From positions 1-64,000 of the forward strand of contig CBFCZU010000001.1 in the NCBI GenBank assembly GCA_965602635.1: DNA of 64,000 nucleotides, read 5' to 3'. Of this stretch, positions 1-8,757 are shown piece after piece. The translations under genes and the position numbers were made by a program. Position 1 is the stretch's first letter. Each line of letters begins with the position of its first letter. The DNA is from CBFCZU01 sp965602635. GTDB taxonomy: Bacteria; Planctomycetota; Phycisphaerae; SM23-33. The notes below the pieces were generated by a model. That model was not told where the DNA came from and made no database searches. It saw only the letters and a list, made by a program, of their open reading frames with translations.

Positions 1-52
1 CAAAGGTGCTTATTGCATAGACCCGGAAGGGGTCATGCAATAAGCAGGCTAG
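1..52. repeat. Hairpin repeat, copy 1, upstream of pheT
   Basis: Positions 8-45 fold into one long hairpin: an 11-bp arm, a single bulged A, 5 more base pairs and a GGAAG loop. The whole 52-nt stretch recurs at 35790-35841 with only two differences. The repeat may continue beyond the left edge of the window. It lies between the unseen upstream gene and pheT, so it could act as a transcript-stabilising or attenuating hairpin, but that is inference. Confidence 0.85.
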
Positions 53-76
53 AGGTTCCGGGCGAGAGCTACAGGC

Positions 77-2089
77 ATGAACATTTCGCTGAACTGGCTT
101 ACGGATTACGTTGACGTGGCGTCGGTCCCGGCCGGCGAGCTGGCCGAGGTCTTCACCAACGTCGGCCTGTGCTGCGAGGGCATCACGCAGACCGACAGCG
201 ACGTCGTCTTCGACCTGGAGGTGACCTCCAACCGCCCGGACTGCCTGGGCCACATCGGCGTCGCCCGTGAGCTGGCGGCCGCGATGGGGCTGGAGCTGAA
301 GCTGCCCGACCTGTCGGCCGTGGCCACCGCGCCGGTCAAGGCCGAGGAACTCACCAGCGTCGCCGTCGAGGCGCCGGACCTGTGCCCGCGATACACCGCC
401 CGGATCATCCGGAACGTGAAGGTCGGCCCGAGCCCGGCGTGGATGGTCGAGCGGCTCGAGGCCGTCGGGCTGCGGAGCATCAACAACATCGTGGACGTGA
501 CCAACTACGTCCTGCTGGAGTACAGCCAGCCGCTGCACGCGTTCGACCAGTCGCTGCTGGCCGAGGGCCGGATAGTCGTCCGCCGCGCCCGCGACGGCGA
601 GGCGATCGTCAGCATCGACGGCACGCGCTGCGAGCTGACGGGCGAGATGCTCGTCATCGCCGACGCCGCCAAGCCCGTGGCCGTGGCCGGGATCATGGGC
701 GGGCTGGAGAGCGAGGTGGGCGACGCGACGACCACCATCCTGCTGGAGAGCGCCCAGTTCGACCCGCTGGCCACCCGCCGGGCGGCACGCGGGCTTTCGC
801 TGATGAGCGAGTCGAGCTTCCGATTCGAGCGGGGCGTGGACCCGGTCGGAGTCGAGGTCGCGTCGCTTCGGGCGTGCCAGTTGATACTTCAGACGGCCGG
901 CGGCGAGCTGGCGTCGGGTCTGGTGGACGTCTGGGCCAAGCCGTTCAAGCCCGCCAAGGTCAGGCTGCGGACCCCGCGCTGCCGGAAGCTGCTGGGGCTC
1001 GACGTGGACGACGCCACACAGGCCGACACTCTCGCCCGCCTGGGCCTGTCGCCCAAGGCCGGCAGGGGAAGGATCACCTGCACCATCCCCTCGCGTCGGG
1101 CCGACCTGACGCGCGAGGTGGACCTGATCGAGGAGGTGGCCCGGCTGCACGGCTACGAGAAGATCCCTGCCGGCGGGCAGGTCACTCACCCGGTGACGGG
1201 CACGTCGGCGGATGAGCGTGCGCGGCGCGAGCTTGGTGAGGTGCTGTCCTCGGCCGGGTTCGACGAGACGGTCACCTACAGCTTCATCGACGACGCCGAG
1301 GCGGCGCTGGTGGGCTTCGACACGGGCGTGCGTGTGGACCCGAACGTGCGGCGGACGAACAACCTGCTCCGCCCGTCGCTGCTGCCGTCGCTGCTGCGGG
1401 TGTGCAAGTCCAACCAGGACGCCGGCACCGACGACGTGAGCCTCTACGAGCTGGCGGCGGTGTATCCGCCGGCGGGGGGGGCGGAGGCAATGCCGGCGGA
1501 GCACGTTGATCTGGCGCTGGTCACGCAGCGCGAGCTGCGCCTGCTGCGGGGCGTGCTGGAGGCGGCGGTGAGGCGGGTGTCGCCGGCGTCGAGGCTGGAG
1601 CTGGTTCCGGGCGCGGCGACGGGCCTGGCCCGGGGCGCGGCCGCGGAGGTCCGCCTCGACGGCGAGCCGGCGGGGATGATCGGCATGGTGGCGGCGGCGG
1701 CGCTGGACTACTACGGCCTGGAGAAGCCGTGCGCCGCGGCCTGTGTCCGGTTCGACATGCTCAGCGCCGGCGCGGGGGCCGGCAGGGAATACCGACCGCT
1801 GCCCAGGTTCCCCGCCGTCAGCCGCGACCTGTCGGTGGTGGTGGGCGCGGAAACCGCCTGGGGGCAGATCGCCGAGGCGATCGGCTCGGTGGCCCAGGGC
1901 GCCCGCGAGGCGGTCGAGTACGTGGGCAGCTACAGCGGGCGGCAGTTGCCCGACGGCAGCAAGTCGGTTACATTTACGCTTGTATATAGGTCCGACCAGG
2001 GCACGCTCCGCCGCGAGGAGGTGGACGAGATGGTCGCGGCTGTGGTGTCGGCCCTTGGCGAGAAGCTCTCGGCCCGGCTGCGGGAGTAG
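77..2089 (+). CDS. pheT: Phenylalanyl-tRNA synthetase beta subunit, short form
   Basis: Cytoplasmic beta subunit of the alpha2-beta2 enzyme that charges tRNA-Phe. The N-terminus (MNISLNWLTDYV) runs straight into the VTSNRPDCLGHIGVARE segment at about residue 50. The B3/B4 editing region (HAFDQ ... GIMGG) follows at about 150-220, then the B5 and catalytic-like core, and a C-terminal FDX-ACB anticodon-binding domain at about 575-670. At 670 residues it is about 120 shorter than the usual bacterial PheT. The missing part is the EMAP/OB-fold tRNA-binding domain normally inserted near residue 40. A G run (GGGGGGGG near 1476) lies within the gene. pheS is not in the window and probably lies upstream. 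The ATG at 77 is the only sensible start. Confidence 0.96.
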   Translation: MNISLNWLTDYVDVASVPAGELAEVFTNVGLCCEGITQTDSDVVFDLEVTSNRPDCLGHIGVARELAAAMGLELKLPDLSAVATAPVKAEELTSVAVEAPDLCPRYTARIIRNVKVGPSPAWMVERLEAVGLRSINNIVDVTNYVLLEYSQPLHAFDQSLLAEGRIVVRRARDGEAIVSIDGTRCELTGEMLVIADAAKPVAVAGIMGGLESEVGDATTTILLESAQFDPLATRRAARGLSLMSESSFRFERGVDPVGVEVASLRACQLILQTAGGELASGLVDVWAKPFKPAKVRLRTPRCRKLLGLDVDDATQADTLARLGLSPKAGRGRITCTIPSRRADLTREVDLIEEVARLHGYEKIPAGGQVTHPVTGTSADERARRELGEVLSSAGFDETVTYSFIDDAEAALVGFDTGVRVDPNVRRTNNLLRPSLLPSLLRVCKSNQDAGTDDVSLYELAAVYPPAGGAEAMPAEHVDLALVTQRELRLLRGVLEAAVRRVSPASRLELVPGAATGLARGAAAEVRLDGEPAGMIGMVAAAALDYYGLEKPCAAACVRFDMLSAGAGAGREYRPLPRFPAVSRDLSVVVGAETAWGQIAEAIGSVAQGAREAVEYVGSYSGRQLPDGSKSVTFTLVYRSDQGTLRREEVDEMVAAVVSALGEKLSARLRE

Positions 2090-2512
2090 CCCGCCGCCCC
2101 GGCGGCTGGCGAATGGAGAGGCCGTGAGCATGTAATCGGCCGTTCAAGTCAACTTTTTCCGTCGCATTGCCGATATAGCGGTTGAGCTTGGCCGTATAAT
2201 TGAGGATGAAACGCCTCTGCCATGTTCGACCGGGAACGACCTTTTGAAATGACCGACAACCCTGCCCTGGGCGGCGAATCTTGAACATGCCACTGGCATG
2301 CAAGCAAGCCACCCACCTAGCAGTAAAGGGTCTTTTCAAGGCTTCCCATCGGCATTGCGGTGGAGGCTTTCTTTTTGCCTCGCTGCCGGCACCGCTGGCA
2401 CCGGCCGATAGTTCGGGTCGATAACGCAAGCCGGGCGCGTCTCTGGCCGATGTCATTTCTGCCAGCGGGGGCCGAGGAATAGATGCGTAAGGTTCCGAAG
2501 TGAGGCCTGCCC
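2090..2512. other. Gene-free stretch with palindromes
   Basis: No convincing gene is visible. The stretch contains a copy of the GGCCG...CGGCC motif described at 2109-2149, a TATAAT hexamer at 2195 without a well-spaced -35 box, and a near-perfect palindrome at 2286-2300 (CATGCCA, one C, TGGCATG). It presumably carries the promoter of the zinc-ribbon gene at 2513. Confidence 0.5.
2109..2149. repeat. GGCCGT-hairpin motif, copy 1 (after pheT)
   Basis: The order GAATGGA, GAGGCCGTG, variable loop, CGGCCG, TCAAGT begins 19 nt past the pheT stop. It closely matches the segments at 46890-46936 and 50897-50943, which follow two PEP-CTERM stop codons. GGCCG and CGGCC pair as a short hairpin. There is no T-tract, so it does not look like an ordinary intrinsic terminator. 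Confidence 0.55.
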
Positions 2513-3655
2513 ATGGAAGCCCGACGGATAAAATGTCCGAGCTGCAGCGCGGTCCTCACGCTGCCCGAGGGCCTGGGGGGGCGGATGCTGCGCTGCGGTC
2601 GGTGCCGGAAGGCGTTCTCGCTGCCTCCCGTCCAGATGCTGCCTGACGACACGATCCTCGGCTGGCTCGGCGGGGAAGAGGACCGCGGCGAGCCGCTGGC
2701 GGCGAAGACGGCGGCGCCGCTGGGCATCGATTTCTCTGCCGCGGGGGGCGATGACCTCTTGCCCGCACAAGACGCCGCATCGGGCGGGGAAGGGAAGATC
2801 CGCCTGGTGAGGCTGGAGGACAAGGGGGCGTTGTTCGAGTTCCCCGCCAGCCGACTGCGGGAGGAAAGCTTCCGCATCGCCATACCTCGGGTGTGCGTCC
2901 ACTGCCGGGCGCGGTCGCAGCTCTCGGCGCACGTGGTCATCTTCGCCCCCCGGCTGCTGGACAGCGTCACCCTGGAGAGTGAGCACCCGGCCGGGCGGTT
3001 GGCGATCGACCTGAGGGGCATCGCCGCCCCCAAGGGCGCGGAGCTTCTGGCCCGGCTGCCGGAGGTGCCCGGCGTGCCCGCCCCCGGGAACCTGCCGATG
3101 CCGTACTGGGTCTGCGACCTGTGCAACGGCGTCGGGGACATTGCAGGGCAGATCAAGGTCAACCCCGCCACCGGGCAGGGGCTCTGCCGGCTCCGCCTGT
3201 GGAACCTGAGCGTGGCGCTGAAATTCTTCGCCAACGCCGGCGGCGAGGGCACGCCCACTTACGAGAAGTTCAGGCGTCACATCCAGCACATCGAGGAGGA
3301 CCGCTGGGCGGCGCTGCCGCCGGTCGTCCGCCACCGCCTGGAACAGTGGTTCCGCCCGACTGGCGGGGAGCGCTTCCTGGCGTACGTGCCCGACCGCTCC
3401 CGCCGGCGGAGCGAGGACGGGATGGCCGGGCTGGCCATCTCCGACACCCGTCTGGTCTATCACCGCCCGCCGCTGCACCAGGAGCTGCCGCGCGGCTCGG
3501 GCCTGGCGGTCCAGGTCCGCTGGGCCGACGGGCGGGAAGTGGCCACCATCGATGCTCCCCAGTGCAAGCGCCGCTCGATCATCCTCGACCGCAACAGCCT
3601 CAAGCTCTTCCGGCGTTCGCTGTCCGAGGGGAACTTCCACGCCGCCTGGCGATGA
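2513..3655 (+). CDS. Zinc-ribbon protein of unknown function
   Basis: 380 residues with no recognised catalytic domain. The N-terminus carries a CPSC-x16-CGRC zinc finger (Cys 8, 11, 28, 31), of the MJ0042/zinc-ribbon type common in planctomycetes. Two further CxxC pairs (VCVHC near 128-131 and WVCDLC near 201-204) could form a second metal site. No signal peptide or membrane segment is visible, so it is probably cytoplasmic. The gene stands alone between pheT and the YqaA-like gene. It may act as a regulator or scaffold, but nothing in the sequence fixes this. Confidence 0.8.
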   Translation: MEARRIKCPSCSAVLTLPEGLGGRMLRCGRCRKAFSLPPVQMLPDDTILGWLGGEEDRGEPLAAKTAAPLGIDFSAAGGDDLLPAQDAASGGEGKIRLVRLEDKGALFEFPASRLREESFRIAIPRVCVHCRARSQLSAHVVIFAPRLLDSVTLESEHPAGRLAIDLRGIAAPKGAELLARLPEVPGVPAPGNLPMPYWVCDLCNGVGDIAGQIKVNPATGQGLCRLRLWNLSVALKFFANAGGEGTPTYEKFRRHIQHIEEDRWAALPPVVRHRLEQWFRPTGGERFLAYVPDRSRRRSEDGMAGLAISDTRLVYHRPPLHQELPRGSGLAVQVRWADGREVATIDAPQCKRRSIILDRNSLKLFRRSLSEGNFHAAWR

Positions 3656-3740
3656 AGGGGGTCGTTTGACAGACCGCGCCCGCCGGGCCTACTATCTTGC
3701 CCCGAGCGTTTCGTGAGCAGCCTGATTCAGGGAGCCAGCC

Positions 3741-4493
3741 ATCAGCGAGTCGGCCTCGGACGCCGCGGCGATCACCTGCCGGCAGTGCCGGACGGACAAC
3801 GCGCCTGGGGACCAGCGCTGCGCACAGTGCGGGGCCGCCCTCGCCCCGCGCGGCCCCGTGCCCTGGTGGCACATTCATCGCAGGCTCTACGACTGGACGC
3901 TGGCGTGGGCGTATCGCCCGTCGTCTTCGGTGGCGCTGGTGGTGCTGAGCTTCCTGGAGAGCATCATCTTCCCCGTCCCGCCCGACGTGCTGCTGATACC
4001 GCTGACGCTGGGCAACCGCCGCAAGTGGGCCAGGTACGCCGGCCTGTGCAGCGCCGCCAGCGCGGCCGGCGCGGTGGCGGCGTTCCTCATCGGCTGGCTC
4101 GCGTGGTGGGCCGTCGAGGGCTGGGCATACCAATACCTCGGCTGGAGCGGGCTGACCGAGAAGAACTTCAACGACGTCTCGAAGCTGTTCGAGAAGTGGA
4201 ACTTCGTGATCGTCTTCGCCGCCGGCTTCACGCCGCTGCCCTTCAAGGTGTTCAACATCTTCGCCGGCGTCTTCGGCACCGGACCGGCCGTCGCCAACCC
4301 GGTGATGTTCTTCGTCTGGTTCGTCGTGGCGGCGACCGCCAGCCGGGCGGCGCGGTTCTTCATCGTCACCGGCCTGATGCGGGCCTACGGGGCAAGGATC
4401 ACGCCACTCATCGAGAAGTACTTCAACTGGCTGACGCTGGTCTTCGCCGTCCTGCTCGTCGGCGGCTTCGTCGTCGCGAAGTACGTGCTGTGA
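3741..4493 (+). CDS. YqaA/DedA-type (VTT domain) membrane protein with N-terminal zinc ribbon
   Basis: The C-terminal ~210 residues are a VTT-domain membrane protein. They show FLESIIFPVPPDVLLIP, a W-rich segment and AAGFTPLPFKVFNIFAG, typical of the YqaA branch, which is linked to lipid scrambling and envelope homeostasis. The first canonical start is GTG at 3858. However, the frame stays open upstream and encodes ITCRQCRTDN...CAQCGAAL, a clear four-cysteine zinc ribbon. No ATG, GTG or TTG lies between the stop at 3723 and that ribbon. The best candidate is ATC at 3741, preceded by AGGGAG at ideal spacing, giving 250 residues starting (M)SESASD. Either a rare AUC start is used or an ATG has become ATC. 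The upstream boundary is therefore uncertain. Confidence 0.75.
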   Translation: MSESASDAAAITCRQCRTDNAPGDQRCAQCGAALAPRGPVPWWHIHRRLYDWTLAWAYRPSSSVALVVLSFLESIIFPVPPDVLLIPLTLGNRRKWARYAGLCSAASAAGAVAAFLIGWLAWWAVEGWAYQYLGWSGLTEKNFNDVSKLFEKWNFVIVFAAGFTPLPFKVFNIFAGVFGTGPAVANPVMFFVWFVVAATASRAARFFIVTGLMRAYGARITPLIEKYFNWLTLVFAVLLVGGFVVAKYVL

Positions 4494-4530
4494 CGGGGCA
4501 ATGCCGAACGTCCAGTGCCCCGGCCCCCGG

Positions 4531-4959
4531 TCAGCGGAGCTTCTTGAATTCCTGCCAACTGTCGCGGTCCGAGTGCGTCCCGCCGAAAATGACCAGGGGC
4601 GGCCGGCCGGCGCTCTCGACGAAGTACCATGACGCAGGCACCGCGACCCACCCCTCCTGGTCACTGTAGCCCTCATGTGTCAGCACTTTGTCCAGCTTGA
4701 TATCTGCCCCGTCGAGCGTCCAGGTCCCGCCTTGCTGGAGGGGCTCGGAATTGCCCGCCAACTTGACGACCTGATGGAACTTGCCGTCGGTGCGGATCTC
4801 GATGGTGATGGTAGTCTTGCCGTGATCCGCCGTGTACTGCCACGTGCCGACTGCGTCGGCGGCGGCAACCTTCTTCTTCGTCGGTGTCGGCAGGAAGGCA
4901 TGCCCGCATCCGCTGAGGATGAGGGCGAATAGGACTATCGGGAAAGAAGTTCTCATCAT
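4531..4959 (-). CDS. Small lipoprotein of unknown function
   Basis: 142 residues. The N-terminus MMRTSFPIVLFALILSGCG is a lipoprotein signal with a lipobox ending at the Cys near residue 18, so the mature protein should be lipid-anchored. The rest (GTWQYTADHGKTTITIEIRTDG, GGTWTLDGADIKLDK) resembles a small lipocalin-like beta-sheet domain, which is inference. It lies downstream of the HD-domain gene on the same strand and may share its transcript. The second Met is an equally good start. Confidence 0.8.
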   Translation of the reverse strand: MMRTSFPIVLFALILSGCGHAFLPTPTKKKVAAADAVGTWQYTADHGKTTITIEIRTDGKFHQVVKLAGNSEPLQQGGTWTLDGADIKLDKVLTHEGYSDQEGWVAVPASWYFVESAGRPPLVIFGGTHSDRDSWQEFKKLR

Positions 4960-4993
4960 GCCGCCCCGCTGACGGCCAGGCCTGCCGCCCCGG

Positions 4994-6766
4994 TCAGCGC
5001 TGGTTGTTGTTGCCCTCGTCGCCCTCGTCGTCCTCGTCTTCGCCGCCGGGCTGCTGCGAGGGGTAGGGCACGCGGGCGTGGTACACGCCGCAGAGGCTCT
5101 TGACCAGCGACGACTCGATGCCGTGCACCTGCTTGAGCGTCATCTCGCAGTCGTCGAGCTGCCCATCGGTGAGGCGCTTGGTGACGATGGCATGGACCTG
5201 GTTCTCGATCCTCCCGGCGGTCGGCTCGGGCATGGCGCGGACGCTGGACTCCGCCGCATCGGCCAGCATGAGAATGGCCGCCTCCTTCAGCCGGGGCTTC
5301 GGGCCCGAGTAGCGGAACTCGACCTCGTCGGGTGCGCTCTCGCCGTTGCTCTTGCGCTGGCGGGTGGCGGCGTGGTAGAAATACTCCACCAGCGTCGTGC
5401 CGTGGTGGGTGGCGATGAACTCGTGCAGAACTCGCGGCAGGGAGTACTCCTTCGCCATCTCCAGCCCGTCCTTTACGTGCCCCTTGATCAGCAGCAGGCT
5501 CATGGCCGGCGAGAGCTTGTCGTGCTTGGACGGCGAGCCCGACTGGTTCTCCACGAAGTAGGCTGGCTTGAGGATCTTCCCGATGTCGTGGTAGTAGGCC
5601 CCGACCCTGGCGAGCAGCCCGCGGGCGCCGACGGACTCGGCGGCGGCCTCGCACATCGTGCCCAGCAGCAGCGAGTGGCTGTAGGTGCCCGGCGCCTCCA
5701 GGGCCAGGCGCTTGAGCAGGGGGCGGTTGGCGTCGCACCATTCCAGCAGCGTCATGGAGGTGACGATGCGGAAGATCTTCTCGGTCACCGGGAGGATCCC
5801 CTGGGCGATGAACCCACCGGCGACGGCGGCGGCTGCGGCGAAGCCTCCGTCAACGAGGGTGAACCGCGCGGGCACGCCCGAGGCCATCTGCACCATCCAC
5901 ACCGCGACCAGCACCACGCCGGCCGCCACGCCGCCGGTCTCGATGAGCTTGCTGCGGGTGCGGACGTCCCGGAGCTGGAAGACGGTCGCCGCCGCCGTGG
6001 ACCACAGCACCAGCATCTCGCCCAGCGACGCCCGCATCTGAAGCGCAGTGAGCACCACCAGGGCACCCGCCACGGCGAAGGCGAATCGCTGGTCGTAGGC
6101 GATCGTCAGTATGGCCGAGGCCATGAATATCCCGAATACCGCCAGGTAGCGGTTAAGCTCGCCCGTGCCGACCGCAACCTTGTTCAACAGCAGCACCCCC
6201 GCCAGCAGGGCCGTCATGGCGAAGCCGCGCCAGAAGTTCTCCATCACCCGAGGCTGGTACTTGCGGACGTAGAGCCCCAGGAGCACGACCACTCCGCCGA
6301 CCATTCCCGCCCGCCCCAGCAGCAGCAGCCACCTCCGCCAGGGCCGCCTGGTCCACTGGTCGGCGAGGTAGGCCTCGTGCTCGCGGTCGAGAAGCTCAAG
6401 CTCGGAGGTCTTCAGTCCGGTTCGGATGGTCCTGCGCGCCAGCAGCGTGCCTTCCTCGACGGTCCTCGCCCCGCGGGCGGCGGCGGGGGCGCTGTCGGGG
6501 GCCTGCCTGGCGCCCGCGTCGGGCAGTGGCATGCTGAAGCGGACACGGGCGTAAGCGTCGTGGTCGAGGTATCCCCCGCGCCTGTGGGCCGGCGGATCGA
6601 GGGGCATCGCGTCGAGGAACAGCGCGGCCGAGAACAGCAGCACGGCCAGCAGAGACGAGCCCACCCCGCCGGCCTCGCGGAAGCGGGGCCACCAGCCCGG
6701 GACGGCGGGCTTGGCCCTGCGGACCTCCAGCCGACGCTGCGGAAGCTTTTTCTTAAACGGCCACAT
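4994..6766 (-). CDS. PgpH-like membrane HD-domain phosphodiesterase
   Basis: 590 residues. The order is one N-terminal membrane helix (about 37-54), a short external segment (about 55-140) with remnants of the 7TMR-HDED signature, a bundle of membrane helices (about 145-320), and a cytoplasmic HD domain with TYSHSLLLGTMCE and YYHDIGK (about 360-395) plus IATHHGT further on. PgpH enzymes of this layout hydrolyse cyclic di-AMP. Here the external sensor is about 90 residues, where the family often has some 250. The C-terminus is very acidic (GGEDEDDEGDEG). The gene follows phoH on the same strand, the conserved phoH-pgpH neighbourhood. Activity on c-di-AMP is inferred from the family. Confidence 0.9.
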   Translation of the reverse strand: MWPFKKKLPQRRLEVRRAKPAVPGWWPRFREAGGVGSSLLAVLLFSAALFLDAMPLDPPAHRRGGYLDHDAYARVRFSMPLPDAGARQAPDSAPAAARGARTVEEGTLLARRTIRTGLKTSELELLDREHEAYLADQWTRRPWRRWLLLLGRAGMVGGVVVLLGLYVRKYQPRVMENFWRGFAMTALLAGVLLLNKVAVGTGELNRYLAVFGIFMASAILTIAYDQRFAFAVAGALVVLTALQMRASLGEMLVLWSTAAATVFQLRDVRTRSKLIETGGVAAGVVLVAVWMVQMASGVPARFTLVDGGFAAAAAVAGGFIAQGILPVTEKIFRIVTSMTLLEWCDANRPLLKRLALEAPGTYSHSLLLGTMCEAAAESVGARGLLARVGAYYHDIGKILKPAYFVENQSGSPSKHDKLSPAMSLLLIKGHVKDGLEMAKEYSLPRVLHEFIATHHGTTLVEYFYHAATRQRKSNGESAPDEVEFRYSGPKPRLKEAAILMLADAAESSVRAMPEPTAGRIENQVHAIVTKRLTDGQLDDCEMTLKQVHGIESSLVKSLCGVYHARVPYPSQQPGGEDEDDEGDEGNNNQR

Positions 6767-6808
6767 GCCCTTTAGAGTCCGTAGTCAGCAGCCGGCCAGC
6801 CGCCCCGG

Positions 6809-7762
6809 CTACTGACCCGCGCTGTCCTGTTGCCGGTCTTTGCCGTAAGCGTCCACGATGTTCTGCACCAGGCGGTGGCGGACAATGTCCTGGCGCTCGA
6901 GCCGGATGAACATGAGCCCCTTCACGCCCGCCAGTAGCCGCTGGGCCTCCACCAGCCCGCTGGGGGTCTCGTCCGGCAGGTCGATCTGCGAATCGTCTCC
7001 GGTGACTATCATTTTTGACCCGTGCCCCATGCGGGTCAAGAACATCAGCATCTGGGCGGAGGTGGAGTTCTGGGCCTCGTCCAGAATGATGATCGAGTCG
7101 TTCAGCGTCCGCCCGCGCATGAACGCCAGCGGGATGACCTCGATGACGTCGTTGTCCATGAGCCGGCGGCTCTGCTCGAACTCCATCATGTCGTGCAGGG
7201 CGTCGAAGAGGGGGCGGAGGTACGGGTTGACCTTGGCCTGCATGTCGCCGGGCAGGAAGCCGAGCTTCTCGCCGGCCTCGACCGCCGGGCGGGCCAGGAC
7301 CATCCGCCGGGCCGTGCCCGCCTTGAGCATGTTCACGGCGATGGCCACCGCCAGGTAGGTCTTGCCCGTCCCCGCCGGGCCCATGCAGAAGACCATGTCG
7401 TGTTTGCGCATGGCCTCGATGTATCGCCTCTGGCCCGGCGAGCGGGGGCGGATTACCTCGGCGGCATAGACGTCGATTGCATCCACGCCGTCGGACGCCT
7501 GATCCTCGGCGGACGCCGAGGCCATGGCGTCGGCGATCGCCTTCGGCGTGACGGGCTCGTCGTGGCGAATCCTCCGCTGCAGCGCCGCCAGCACGGCCGC
7601 CGCCCGAGAGACGTTCTTCGCCGCCCCGGTGATCTTCACCGCGTTGCCGCGGGCGAACATCTGGACGTTCAGCACCTCGCGGATGGTCCGCAGGTTCGCG
7701 TCCGCCGGGCCGAACAGCGCCGACCGACGCTCAGGATGCTCCAGCGTGACAGTCAGCTCCAA
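6809..7762 (-). CDS. phoH: PhoH-family ATPase (YbeZ-like)
   Basis: 317 residues. An N-terminal KH-like segment (about 20-70) precedes the PhoH ATPase domain, with Walker A GPAGTGKT near 130 and Walker B SIIILDEAQN near 225. PhoH/YbeZ proteins are cytoplasmic ATPases linked to ribosome maturation and RNA metabolism, usually beside ybeY. No ybeY is seen here: the neighbours are the pgpH-like gene downstream and cdsA upstream on the same strand. Length and motifs fit the family well. Confidence 0.95.
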   Translation of the reverse strand: MELTVTLEHPERRSALFGPADANLRTIREVLNVQMFARGNAVKITGAAKNVSRAAAVLAALQRRIRHDEPVTPKAIADAMASASAEDQASDGVDAIDVYAAEVIRPRSPGQRRYIEAMRKHDMVFCMGPAGTGKTYLAVAIAVNMLKAGTARRMVLARPAVEAGEKLGFLPGDMQAKVNPYLRPLFDALHDMMEFEQSRRLMDNDVIEVIPLAFMRGRTLNDSIIILDEAQNSTSAQMLMFLTRMGHGSKMIVTGDDSQIDLPDETPSGLVEAQRLLAGVKGLMFIRLERQDIVRHRLVQNIVDAYGKDRQQDSAGQ

Positions 7763-7801
7763 GCCTGCTACCTCCCATCTCCGGGCCGCTTCGGTGGCGG
7801 C

Positions 7802-8695
7802 TCATCGCAGCCACGCCAGCAGCACCAGCGCCACCGGCGCCGCCAGCAGTGGCGAGTCGATGACGTCGAGCACGCCGCCGAATCCGGGCACGGCCTGCCC
7901 GGCGTCCTTTGTGCCGGCGTCGCGCTTCAGGGCCGACTCGCACATGTCGGCCGCCTGGCCGAACAACCCCACCACGACGGCGAACGCCGCCACGGACGCC
8001 AGGGACATCCCGGCGATGTCGTGCGGGGCCAGCAGCGGCTCGATCGCGGCCACAAAGACAACGGCAGCCCCGGCCGCCAGCGCCAGACCGCCGACCAGGC
8101 CTTCCCAGCTCTTGCCCGGGCTAAGCGAGGGCGCGATCTTGTGCCTGCCGATGGCCGTGCCCGTGAAGTACGCCCCGATGTCGGCGAACTTGACCGACAC
8201 CAGGAACAGGATCAGGGTGGCGACGCCGAAGATCATTCGTATCTCGAGCACCACGGCCGAGCATATTCCAAGATAGCAGATGCCCCCCAGCGTGGCGCCG
8301 ATTCTTCGGATGGCGTCGGCGGCGCGGTAGCCGGAGACCTGGGCGGCGAAGACGCCCATGACGACCACGGCCATAACCGCCAGCAGCTCGGTGCCGGCGG
8401 TGTCGGTCATCTGCCGCCAGAACGGCCAGGTGCCCACCATCATTGCCCCGAGCGTTCCTACCAGCTTCGGGACGGCGATACCCACGGCCGCGGCCATGCG
8501 GGCGTACTCCAGGTACCCCGCGGCGATCAGCAGCAGCATCAGGCACGTCAGGGGCAGTGCCCGCAGTGGACCTGCCTGCCCGCCGGGTCCGACGGCGAGC
8601 CGAGGCCAGCCCAGCCGCTCCAGATGCCAGTCCAGCCAGCCCAGGCCGCCGACGAAGGCTATCAGAATGGCTCCGACCAGGATTCGCTTGAGCAT
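7802..8695 (-). CDS. cdsA: Phosphatidate cytidylyltransferase
   Basis: Membrane enzyme that makes CDP-diacylglycerol from phosphatidate and CTP, the branch point of phospholipid synthesis. It is a multi-helix protein of 297 residues from the ATG at 8695 (MLKRILVGAILIAF); the longer frame upstream of that Met is Arg/Pro-rich and non-coding in character. The family signature is clear: KFADIGAYFTGTAIGRHK, then SPGKSWEG, and near the C-terminus GFGGVLDVIDS. It lies on the same strand as phoH with a 39-bp gap, so co-transcription is likely. Confidence 0.95.
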   Translation of the reverse strand: MLKRILVGAILIAFVGGLGWLDWHLERLGWPRLAVGPGGQAGPLRALPLTCLMLLLIAAGYLEYARMAAAVGIAVPKLVGTLGAMMVGTWPFWRQMTDTAGTELLAVMAVVVMGVFAAQVSGYRAADAIRRIGATLGGICYLGICSAVVLEIRMIFGVATLILFLVSVKFADIGAYFTGTAIGRHKIAPSLSPGKSWEGLVGGLALAAGAAVVFVAAIEPLLAPHDIAGMSLASVAAFAVVVGLFGQAADMCESALKRDAGTKDAGQAVPGFGGVLDVIDSPLLAAPVALVLLAWLR

Positions 8696-8757
8696 GGTTG
8701 CACCATTACAAGCTCTGGGCGGGGCAAATGGAAGTCCCGTCCGCCCCTGCGGGCCTG

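Noticed and set aside
2181..2200. TTGAGC and TATAAT as a promoter in the gap after pheT
   Set aside because: Spacing is only 7 bp; the earlier TTGCCG is 22 bp away. Neither fits a sigma-70 promoter.
1974..2456. Minus-strand open frame over the pheT end and the gap
   Set aside because: No domain, Arg/Pro-rich composition typical of antisense frames in GC-rich DNA, and it overlaps pheT.
5078..6775. Long plus-strand frame opposite the PgpH-like gene
   Set aside because: His/Gly/Arg-rich mirror of a well-supported gene; no motif of its own.
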